Source of the DNA: Corinectria fuckeliana
Lineage: Eukaryota; Ascomycota; Sordariomycetes; Hypocreales; Nectriaceae
Reading direction: 5' to 3'
DNA length: 64,000 nucleotides
Assembly (NCBI GenBank): GCA_019137255.1
Contig: WPDH01000124.1
Coordinates: 62,001 to 126,000, forward strand
How positions within the stretch are numbered: position 1 is the stretch's first letter; each line of letters opens with the position of its first letter. The position numbers were made by a program, and so were the translations under genes. Shown here one piece after another: positions 55,004 through 64,000 of this stretch. Under the pieces are notes generated by a model, which was not told where the DNA came from, did no database searches, and worked only from the letters and a program-made list of their open reading frames with translations.

Positions 55004-56729
55004 ATGAAGCTTACCACGTTCGCCGCGCTGGCTCTGGCCGCTTTGCAGGCTGGTGTGGTGTGGGCTGCCAACAGCACGGAAACCCCTCCCCTGTGCGGCG
55101 TAAGTTGCTCTTTTGGGTGATGCGAGATTCAGCACTTGGGCTAACATTGACGGCACGGACAGTTGAAGTGCATTCAACAGGAGGCGCTGAAGTCGACTTG
55201 CTCGACCACCAACACCACCTGTATCTGCACCAACGTGGAATTGAACGAGAAGATCTCGCTATGTGTGCACGCCAACTGCACCGTCCGGGAAGCCCTCGGT
55301 AAGCTTCTTCTTCAGGCACTCCTCTTGACTTGGCTGCGCTAACAATACTTTGAAAGTGGTTCAGAGCTATTCCAAGCACTCATGCGGAGCACCATCAAGA
55401 GACCGAACAGCATTGGTACGGGTTCTTGGCATTGTGTTTCTTGCCCTTGGACTTCTAGGCTTTGGCCTCAGGGTCATGGCCAGACTCTGCATGGGCTTCG
55501 AGACCTGGGGAGCTGATGACTGGGTCATGGTTGTTGCAGTGGTATGCCGGCGTCTCCCTCTGCCTCCTCAGAACTACATGCTGACCCGTGGTGACAGGGC
55601 ATGATGATACCGCTCAATGCAATCTCCATTCCCAGTAAGTACTTCCATCCTCGGGTGCGTGCCCAGATGCTAACTGCTTGCCGTCCAGTTTCCCAGGTTG
55701 CCTTGGGCAAAGATATATGGAATGTCCACCCGGACGATGTCACGAAGTTCCTCTACGTGAGTCTTGCCCGATTACCTTTTCTGCCACAATACTAATCAAC
55801 GCATGCAGCTGTTCTTCTGGGACGAGCTTCTCTACCTAGGGGTGTTGCCAGTGACGAAAATCTCGATTCTGCTTCTCTATCTGAGAATCTTCCCCCGCAA
55901 AGGGTTCAGAATAGCCTGCTGGATCCTCATTGCGCTCAATGCGGCATACTTCATCGCCTTCGAGCTTGTGTCCATCTTCCAGTGCACTCCCATTGAAGGT
56001 GCTTGGAAGGCATGGGACAAGGAGTTTCCCGCGAAATGCAACAACATCAACCTGCAAGGCTGGATGGCGGCTGTCTTTAATATCGTGTTGGACGTGGCCA
56101 CCCTCGTTCTGCCTCTTCTGGAGCTCGTCAAGCTCTCTTTGTCTCTCAGGAAGAAGGTCCAGATCATGCTAATGTTCAGTGTTGGATTCTTGTACGTTAC
56201 CACGACGGGTTACGTCTTTTTGTCAAGCTTACTAACGGTTTACCAGTGTTACCATTGTTAGTATCGTTCGTCTGCGTAGCTTGGCAACCTATGCCACAAC
56301 AGCAAACGCCACTCGTAAGTTTCCGTGCTTGCCGGATAATGAGTATGAAGCTTGCAGACTAACCCCATATTAGAAGACTACGTCGAGATTGGATACTGGA
56401 GCACAATCGAAGTACCAGTTGGCATCATCTGCGCAAGTATGCCCGCCATTCGTTCTCTATTCAGTCTCGTCTTTCCCAGGGTATTTGGTACAACAAGGGA
56501 CAAGCCCTCTTACGCCAATATTTCGAACTCCAAACCGTTGTCTAGTTCCCAGAAGAACCTGTCCAGGGGTACATCGAAACAGGTCGTTCGAGTCGAAACT
56601 GAATTTTCAGTCAGCTCAGGTCACCAAGACAACTCGTCTAGCGTCGAACTTACAAACATGGAATTTGGCGACCACGAAGGACGTCACTCGTCAGAGAGGA
56701 AGCCGACGACTCCCTGCGAGTCAGTTTAA
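55004..56729 (+). CDS. CFEM-domain Pth11-like seven-membrane-span protein
   Basis: Eight exons (55004-55099, 55163-55298, 55357-55541, 55598-55634, 55689-55756, 55809-56191, 56247-56314, 56374-56729) give 442 aa and sum to a multiple of three. After a signal peptide (MKLTTFAALALAALQAGVVWA) an extracellular CFEM domain with eight cysteines is visible: LCG, LKC, KSTC, NTTCIC, SLC, ANC and HSC. Seven hydrophobic spans follow (VRVLGIVFLALGLLGF, WVMVVAVGMMIPL, KISILLLYLRIF with the preceding LGVLPV, CWILIALNAAYFIAF and so on), and a Ser-rich cytosolic tail ends the protein. This combination defines Pth11-class receptor-like proteins, which sense surfaces or host cues during infection in plant pathogens. 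Ligand and signalling partner are not known here. Confidence 0.85.
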
Positions 56730-56734
56730 ATTAT

Positions 56735-58340
56735 CCGATACCCTGGCTTCAGCGACTTGTCATTCTTCACTATACGATTTACTTTCTGGTCAAAACCCTA
56801 TAGACGGAATAGAGTGGGCTAATCCCACGAATTTAACTTGTAATATTTGCCTTCGTGTGGTCGTCTCAGCATTCGTGACTTATAATCAAGTGTCGTGTTA
56901 TTCGGCCTATACACTATATCTACGGAGGCTCTCCGTCACGCACTTATATCGAATTTCCCTGTATTTCTGATCTTTTCAATCATAGTACTGCTATTAACAA
57001 GTGTAAGGCATTAGGTCATCTAGTTACTGGAGCATGAGGGCATGAGGGCATGAGGACTGCGTCAAAGGGAATGACATGGTACAGAAGGCTGGGCTTACCG
57101 CCTGAGTAGATAGACATACTGTGCTATAGCCCGAATACATAACTCTTAATCAGACAGCCATTTCTCTGCCCTTCTCCTTTCTCGTCTTAGGCACGTGCGC
57201 CTTTCGATTGCCAACAGTATCCGCATGAAGACTTGGGACCCTTGCTTTCGCCCAACACTTGTTCGAAAAGAGCTACGATCGTCCGGGGAACCGCGTCGCT
57301 TAACTTTGACTTTCACCCCCGGCCCTTCCCCGCCACCTAGCTCAGCGTTAGGCCTTGGCCTTCTATTAGCCCATGACTAGTTGTATGGGGAATCTCCAAG
57401 TGGAGAGGCGGAGTATGCCCGCTCCAGTTAGCAAATGCTTACGAAAGAGACTTGGAGAGTAACCGTTACACTCGCCTAGCGAGGTCATCCCGGGTGTTCT
57501 CAACACAATGTTGATCTTGAACAATCCCAGAGCCCTGGGCTCTTCAACTCTCTTCCCCTATCTGCCAGATTGTATGCGAGCCCCTGTGCCATTTGCTGTT
57601 TGCTTAATTGCGCTTAAGTAGCTATACCTCGGTGGTTAAAGTGGCGTATCGGAAGACACACGCAATCCCGTTTACGCTTTCTTCAAGCTTAGTGTTTCAT
57701 CATGTAGTATCGCTGCTATCACGATCGTCCGTCGCACACCAGGACTCATGCAAGAGTAAAAAAGGAGACCGCCATGTAATGTACACACCCATAACGAGTC
57801 CCCTGCGTTCCACTCTGAGGGGATTCAGGGGACCTCCTAGTTTCAAAAAACTCTGACTGGGACTCGGCAAACCAGTGTCCTGGGACAAACAAGGTATGCA
57901 CTCACTATCTTCGATGTTTCGATCGACATTGCTTCTCGGGCCGTACAAGCACTCAGAGCGACCTTGCATTCGCCAAAGGTTGCTTGCACTGTCATACCCC
58001 GACAATCTCCCATCACGTACGTGGCTTGTGGGGGTGCGTAACTACCGCAGAATACGACGGTGGAGTCCAAAGAAGAAGGTAAACAGACCAATTTAGCCTG
58101 ATTATCTCCAACGCCCGTTGGTTCTTCCCCCCTCTGTACACCCTTGTTAGGTCACACGGAGTCCATTGCTCCGAGGGCTGGCTGCTGGAAATCGCTCTGA
58201 CGCAGCTTTTAACTGATTAATAGTGGCCAAGACTTCGTCTGTAAATCCGTCAGTGTTTCGACTCAACCCTATGCGGCCAATCTCAGCACCCGACCAATTG
58301 TCTCTCCCTTCTCTGCTTACGGCTTGTTCTATTCCACATC
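56735..58340. other. intergenic, no gene seen
   Basis: A short 'gcatgagg' triplet repeat occurs at about 57032-57056. No supported open frame elsewhere. It includes the promoter of the GMC oxidoreductase. Confidence 0.5.
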
Positions 58341-58344
58341 CAAG

Positions 58345-60487
58345 ATGCGTGTCTCACACGTTCTCACACTCGTTTCACTATTGGCCGATTCGGTGTCATC
58401 CATGTACGTACAACTTGCATCCTTGAAACCTGTGTATGGCTGACTGGTGGTCAGCGCTGTTCCCGGGCAAACAGGCCAACACCCTCGAGACGATCCAGTC
58501 ATCGGCAAGCGCGATGGAAACACCACACTGGAGGACTACGACTATGTTGTTGTCGGTTCGGGCCCAGGCGGAGGCCCAGTCGCTGCCAACCTCGCCATCG
58601 CTGGTTACAAGGTGCTGCTGATCGATGCCGGCGGCGACTCCGGTGACAGCTGGACGGAGAAGCTCCCTGCCCTGCATCTCATGTCTACCGAATTTGAGGA
58701 TACCAGATGGAACTACTTCGTCAATCACTACCCGGACCTGGAGCAGCAGAAGCGCGATTCCAAGATGACGTACGAGATGCCGGACGGCAGCTTCTATGTT
58801 GGCCTCGAGCCACCCGCCAAGGCAAAGCCTCTCGGTGTCTGGTACCCTCGCACGGGAACACTAGGTGGCTGCTCACGCCACAATGCCTTGATTTCGATCT
58901 ACGCTCAAGACAGTGACTGGAGCAACATTGCTAGCCTCACCGGCGATGCCTCGTGGAGCCCTGACAACATGCGGTCGTACTTCAAGAAGTTGGAGAAGAA
59001 CATGTACCTTCCCAGCAGCATCATCGGACACGGATACAGTGGCTGGCTTGGCTTGTCTCTGACTTCTCTTTCACTTGTCGTTGAAGACCAGAAGCTCCTA
59101 TCACACATCATATCTGTTGCTTCCGCCATGGGCAAGAGTCTTGTGGGCTTTGTACTAAACACCGTTATTGGACTTGGTCAGGTCCTACTTCGCGACATTA
59201 ACGCGCCAGGTCAGACTAGCAAGACTGGTCTTTACCAAGTTCCGCTGTCAATGGTTGATTCTGCCCGCGGCGGTCCGAGGGATTTCATTCTGAACACAGC
59301 TAACGCTGTCAACTCGGACGGCTCACGCAAGTACCACCTTGACGTTAAGCTTAACACTTTGGTAAGTACACGTGATAAACTATGACTGCTTGCTCTTGGT
59401 ACTGACAACAGCATAGGTCACCAAGATCCGGTTCGACAAAAGCGGCTCCAAGCCTCGTGCCATCGGCGTTGACTTCTTGGAAGGCTCAAGCCTATACCGT
59501 GCCGACCCTCGCTCTGGATCAGCTACAGCTAGTGGATCTGGGAGTGTCGATGTCAAGCGCGAAGTCATCATCTCCGCCGGTGCTTTCAACACGCCACAGC
59601 TCCTGAAGCTGAGCGGCGTCGGACCAAAGAAGGAGCTCGACTCCTTCGATATCCCAGTTGTAGTCGACCTGCCCGGTGTTGGGACCAACATGCAAGACCG
59701 TTACGAGGCCACCGTTATTGGAAAGGCTACCAGCGACTTTGTCATTACGTCCAAGTGCACCTTCTTGGAGACCTTTCCCGATCCCTGCCTCGAGACATAC
59801 AAAAAGGGCATTGAACCCATCACCAGGGGCGTTTACGCAACGAACGGCATCGCTATCGCCGTCGTGCTCAAGTCGTCGGTTGCCGAGGATGAGCCCGATC
59901 TTCTCATTTCTGGTGCTCCGGCCAAGTTCAAGGGCTACTTTCCAGGATATGCCTCCGACTCCCTCGCTGACGCCCAGCACTGGGCCTGGATTGTTCTGAA
60001 GGCTCATAGTCGTAACAACGCCGGCACCGTCACCTTGAAGTCGACCGATCCTAGGGATATGCCTGTCATCAACTTCAACTACTATGACACGGGTGTCAAC
60101 AGCAACGGCGAAGCCGACAAGGATCTCCAGGCTACCTACGACGGCTTCAAGTTCGCCCGCCGAGCCTTTGCTGATCTCATCCCCCTTGACGGAAGCTTCC
60201 CCGAGGTCTGGCCTGGTGAGAACGTCACGAGTGAGGAGGATGCCAAGCAGTTCCTGAAGGACGAGACTTGGGGACACCACGCTTCATGCACTTGTTCCAT
60301 TGGCCCTGACGATGACCCGATGGCTGTTCTCGACTCTAACTTCAACGTTCGTGGCACTGAGGGGCTGAGGGTTGTTGATGCTAGCGTGTTCTCGAAGATT
60401 CCTGGCTTTTATATTGCCCTGCCTCTGTATGTCGTCGCTGAGAAGGCCAGCGATGTCATCATCAAAGCGGCCAAGGCATCGGCCTAA
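58345..60487 (+). CDS. secreted GMC oxidoreductase
   Basis: Three exons (58345-58403, 58455-59361, 59417-60487) give 678 aa. A signal peptide (MRVSHVLTLVSLLADSVSS) precedes DYDYVVVGSGPGGGPVAANLA (FAD-binding GxGxxG, residues about 47-67). GMC signatures follow: GTLGGCSRHNAL, ISAGAFNTPQLLKLSGVGP and VVDLPGVGTNMQDR. Near the end come TWGHHASCTCSIGPDDDPMAVLDSNFNVRGTEGLRVVDASVFSKIPGF. The active-site His is in GHHASC, and the second catalytic position lies in IPGFYIALPLYVVAEKA, where Tyr-Ile takes the place of the usual His/Asn. The enzyme would oxidise an alcohol, sugar or aryl alcohol and deliver peroxide, for which a secreted peroxygenase lies 5 kb away. Substrate cannot be set. Confidence 0.85.
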
Positions 60488-60489
60488 AC

Positions 60490-60760
60490 CCTTCCCAAGG
60501 TCTTCGCATCTAATTCTTGTGTCATGCCTCATTTATATCACTGGAGCATCTGCTTTAGCGAAGATGCATGTAGACATCATGATGGAAACTTGAACTGGCA
60601 TTCATTAATTCATTCTTCACGTATTAATTAGACACCGCGAGAGGAAGCCATCCTTCCTTTTGGCTGAAAATACTCAATGATGGCTTGTAAATAATCACAT
60701 AACTGCCTGAGAAGCTGTGAATTTCTGACTTTGGTGCTTCGTATCCCTACATCGCCTCAT
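60490..60760. other. intergenic, 3' region of GMC gene
   Basis: AT-richer spacer with no gene. Confidence 0.4.
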
Positions 60761-60764
60761 AGAA

Positions 60765-61080
60765 CTAATGGCAGTCGTTTCAGCAGTTCTGGAGGAACCT
60801 TGGACCGAAGCACTTCCTGAAACCGCGCTTTAGCACGCTCCGCAATGTGCGCAGGTGCTGGCGTAATGGACCTCGAGGGTGGTTCTCAAGTCTTTGGGTC
60901 CATAAGGAGTATCATCTAGAATAGCTTTGGAAGCAGTCTGCTCCCAGACATGGTAGGTGTCGGGAAGGAGGTCGTCGAGCTTGGAGACGAAATGGGACAG
61001 CTCTTGCAACCTCTCAAAATCGTCTTTGTCATAAATGGCTTACTAGAGCTTTTCAGATCTAGCAACACCAATTTGTTAGC
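60765..61080 (-). pseudogene. relic of an unidentified helical protein
   Basis: Read on the minus strand, DDFERLQELSHFVSKLDDLLPDTYHVWEQTASKAILDDTPYGP continues to the coding-like SKVPPELLKRLPLVL followed by a stop. Between these the frame shifts once. No start and no recognisable domain are present. It may be the tail of a gene whose front half is lost. Confidence 0.45.
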
Positions 61081-61259
61081 TTCCGCTTGACTTTGGAGGG
61101 CCTCTGTATGTGTCCTGTGCCCACTGTGGTCGTTAGAGCGCCGACGGGTCCAGTGGCTGGCTGTACCGGCTTCACTCCGTATCGTTTCTGAAGCGCCGAA
61201 CCTTCTCTCAAAAGCCAACAGACACTATTAAGAACCCTCGAGACAGAAATCTGTGCTGC

Positions 61260-61740
61260 GGCTTCCTCCACCTGAACTTTGAAAGCCAGTTCCGAGTAGA
61301 CGAATCGTCCTTCAATGATCCATCGTCACAGAAGAAATTGGCTCTTCACTCAGTTATTTCTACACTACCCCTAGGCTTGCAATGAGTGTAGCACTACTTG
61401 AGAGCCACAGGCCAATCTTGGATGGCCCCGGCGAGCGTTCGCACATGGATAAAGTCAAACTGGTTTTCCGAAAAGGTCCAGTCCAGGCGCCGTCGATTTC
61501 GAGTCGGACGTTAGGGAGAACCCTACAAGATATGAACCTATAGCTCCACTGGATAGTCTCATTGGGGACCAAACACATTTTGGTTGAATGCGGTTCAGAT
61601 CTGTCTCAATGACCTCGGCAGCGGCATACGTCTCGCCCATTTCCAAGCCCTTTATTTCCCTGTCAGTGTCCTGGCTCCGGGATTCTGGCGCGTTCTCTTA
61701 CCCACTAACCCGGTTCGGAAAGTCATAAAATCTAGCGAAG
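61260..61740 (-). pseudogene. LaeA-like SAM methyltransferase relic
   Basis: On the minus strand the pieces of a class I methyltransferase appear in order: a mutated motif I (a GTGTGIW-like region near 61670, now interrupted by stops), GETYAAAEVIETDLNRIQP (motif II), LPNVRLEID, FSENQFDFIHVRTLAGAIQDWPVALK (motif IV/post-IV) and a KP-G-like segment, then DDGSLKDDSSTRNWL. Stops and frame changes occur throughout. The pattern matches the LaeA/Tdi-type methyltransferases, used in secondary-metabolism regulation, although this copy cannot be functional. It is decayed by point mutations and indels, and not as AT-rich as RIP blocks. Confidence 0.65.
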
Positions 61741-61744
61741 ACTA

Positions 61745-62610
61745 TTTCAACGATGCAGTGGTTGTCAACACACGCGTGGATGGATTGACGGCAGGGCTGA
61801 GGAGACCACGGAGCATCAGTCGGTGATTTCCCAACGCCGTAGGTAGCGTAAATATACTGCTTTAGGGCTTTGGGGAAATGGAAGAAGAGCATGAGAAGCT
61901 CAAAATATCTGGTGCCGTCGTTTCAATGCACTGATAAAAATGAGGGGTAGTGGCATGACCTCGGTACCGACTTCAGCGATCAGCCAACCAGGGTGTTATC
62001 TCATGATTCTCACTGCACAGCTAGGATCACTAATGAGTTTCCTTTTGAGACTAAACTTGTGAAAGGTATTCTGGACAACTTAATATCTTAGTCCCTGAAC
62101 GCAATTTGTCAGTTGCGTGTGCTTCTTACTTGGCTGGCCAGCACGGGGGTCTCCCGCCTAGTTAAACACAACCATCAGCCCGCCGACAGTTTCTCACGCC
62201 TAGAGTCGTCCCATGATTAGATTGAATAGCGCGAGGTGTATTGAAAGGGAGCTGGCACGCCGCTTGACCACAGTCTGTAATTTCCATGTCTCTAAGGGGG
62301 AGGAATGGCTGCTACAAACTTGTCGCCTGGGGAGCAGTTAAAGGACCTATAGGATCGACTCTATTTTGCCGCGACAGACTAAAATTCAATCGACATTCTA
62401 CCTGAGCCACTTTACTGCCAACGCAACACCCAATTAATGACCTTGACTGCCACTGTCATCCGGATGGATACGGCAGTTCTTAGTTTGTTGATCTATCTAC
62501 CGTGTAAGACTACTTTGGTGGGGGGGGGGATGGATGGTTAAGGAGCTGGGCGATCTAACTTCGTCTTGTAGGCTCTGTCGTAACCATAGCTGTATCTCCC
62601 GAGTATGTCG
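61745..62610. other. intergenic, no gene seen
   Basis: A run of ten or more G near 62520-62529 is the only low-complexity feature. No supported gene. Confidence 0.5.
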
Positions 62611-62615
62611 TTTGC

Positions 62616-64000
62616 TCATTGTGACATGTCGGGGTCCCTTTGTCCATCCCAAACGGGACTCCAATTTTCCTTGGCCCCTTGTTCGGCAATTATCCTCGAA
62701 CGCTCAACCATCTTCAAGATAAAGTCTGCGTTCTGACATTCTCTGTCTGTCTTGTTATGTGATAACCATCCCTCCCTTCGGCCTTCAACCGAGTTGACTC
62801 TTCGACGGAAAGGCCTTGCGCCGACCTCTATGTATTCGGGATCCACCGGTTGCCCCGTGAATATTGCTAACTCGACGTCAAAGTCAACCAGCGGGCCTGT
62901 TGTTTCCTCAGCCGCGGGCGCATCTTCACTTTCTGCTGTGGGTTGTGTTGTTCTGGTGGCTCCTGCTCCTTGTAGATGAGACTTAATGCGAGGTAGAAAT
63001 GTGGACGTTCGTGGCTCGTTCGGATTGTTCTTCTTGTCAATATGCTTCGATATCAGAATATTCAGGGACGGAAAACAAGCACAAGTGAAGCCAATTGTAA
63101 TCTCGAGGCACCTGTGAACTCTCGATCAGTTTAAGTTTCGGACAAAGCGTTGCCTCTGCATCATCGTCGATTCTGAAGCAAACGACACTCGTAGCTGCTG
63201 GCCAGGGGTGAGTGTATCTTACGTCAAGATGTCGATAACCACATAATCTACCGTGAGATCGCCCGAATTCAAGAACTGAGCTACCTTATACGTGCGAAGA
63301 ACGGTGACAGCTGTGGCCACACCCCCAGCACTAAGGAGCACCATGATTTTCATCTTTTTCCGCAGCGGCATTCGCAGCTTCCAGGTCAAGGGTATTGGGA
63401 CCATCAGAACGATCAAGTCGGTGAGGATAGCGAGACTGACGTCGCAGAAGAAGACCTTTCTCTGGTTGATGCAGTGCACGTGGCGCACAGTAGGATCCCA
63501 TAACGAGTACACAGGAATGCAAACGAATGTTTTGGCGACTTGAAGGGGAATGTACGCAACGAGCAGCGCCCAGATGAAGATGTGAATGGCTCTAGAGACC
63601 CGGCTTTCTACTGCGAAGACACGGGCCATAAGCAGCAAGATAGTAGCCTTGGTGAAGAAGGCGGCCGGGCAGTACACCACGGTGCTGGCATAAAGCCACT
63701 ATGTCCTTGTCAGTCCCATACGGCTTCAAATTGAGGTAGGGGATCATACCTTTAACAGTTGGTAGTACTCGGGTAGTCTGATTTCCCACGCATGGTACCC
63801 TTCTCCGTAGTGCGCCACTGTGATTCCCGCGATTAATACATCATCAGTTGAGACAACGGCGGCAGGTCAAGACATACTTGTAAAGATGGTGGCGGTATAT
63901 AGGATGATGAAGAGCTACTCTCGTCAGTTATAGTAAGCGCGTGACAGTCAGCCACCAAACGTACGTAAGCTAAGGCACAGGTACCTAACAATGAAACAAT
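62616..64000 (-). CDS. SAT4/rhodopsin-like integral membrane protein, cut by window end
   Basis: Partial, running off the right edge. Exon pieces from the right are an exon ending at 63965, then 63914-63880, 63817-63750, 63698-63223 and 63111-62616. The joined frame reads LAYLFIILYTATIF, AHYGEGYHAWEIRLPEYYQLLKWLYASTVVYCPAAFFTKATILLLMARVF, IFIWALLVAYIPLQVAKTFVCIPVYSLWDP and CINQRKVFFCDVSLAILTDLIVLMVPIPLTWKLRMPLRKKMKIMVLLSAGG. It then continues through TVDYVVIDILTCLEITIGFTCACFPSLNIL into a cytosolic tail. These are typical of SAT4-type (fungal rhodopsin-domain) proteins. The 111-bp last intron is longer than the others. The N-terminal spans are outside the window. A sensory or transport role is assumed for the family, but none is shown. 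Confidence 0.8.

Noticed and set aside
57610..57690. tRNA-like start 'tacctcggtggttaaagtggcg'
   Set aside because: No B box at the right distance and no stem pairing, so not called as tRNA.
59519..60280. 253-codon minus-strand open frame opposite the GMC gene
   Set aside because: Antisense of the conserved GMC substrate domain; no motif of its own.
1..64000. CRISPR arrays, bacterial operons, rRNA genes
   Set aside because: Looked for direct repeats with regular spacers and rRNA-like sequence and saw none; the window is eukaryotic nuclear DNA.

Overview
The window is nuclear DNA of a filamentous ascomycete (Pezizomycotina, most likely Sordariomycetes). Evidence: many GT-AG introns of 44-111 bp, Zn2Cys6 regulators, CFEM/Pth11-like and SAT4-type membrane proteins, a HET-domain relic, an FTA2-like protein, and AT-rich blocks almost free of CA/TG dinucleotides, the mark of repeat-induced point mutation (RIP). 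Splice sites were placed by reading frame and protein-family continuity and have no transcript support.

Layout. 1-3130: RIP-mutated repeat. 3.2-13 kb: YdeI/OmdA-like gene, acidic 2EXR protein, conserved hypothetical, FTA2/kinase-like gene and EthD-like gene; the spaces between them hold four different worn tandem repeats. 13.9-15.8 kb: broken HET gene. 16.6-19.3 kb: seven-exon SDR and a secreted metallo-beta-lactamase-fold protein. 21.6-27.5 kb: MFS sugar/quinate-type transporter and AAT-family amino-acid permease. 28.1-29.9 kb: fused macrodomain and class M sirtuin, an ADP-ribosylation writer and eraser in one chain and the most notable gene here. 30.8-38.1 kb: papain-fold (LRAT/NlpC-like) protein, SDR relic, glutathione S-transferase, annexin and a GPI-type secreted protein. 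39.2-41.7 kb: Zn2Cys6 factor frameshifted inside its zinc cluster, beside a chimeric relic made from two oxidoreductase families. 42.1-44.6 kb: 805-aa protein of unknown function. 44.6-47.7 kb: gene-poor, with a second RIP block. 47.7-51.5 kb: PhyH-type dioxygenase lacking a clear start, small-GTPase relic and broken transcription factor. 52.3-64 kb: secreted heme-thiolate peroxygenase, CFEM receptor-like protein, secreted GMC oxidoreductase, LaeA-like methyltransferase relic, and a SAT4-type membrane protein cut by the window end.

This is an accessory-type region: nutrient uptake, secreted redox enzymes, detoxification and surface sensing, interspersed with at least seven decaying genes. The secreted oxidases (peroxygenase, GMC, metallo-hydrolase) and receptors would suit a plant- or soil-associated lifestyle, but no co-regulated cluster can be proven from sequence alone. 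The strongest candidate for unusual biology is the macro-sirtuin fusion. The 805-aa protein, the papain-fold protein and the 322-aa hypothetical are the best uncharacterised intact genes.
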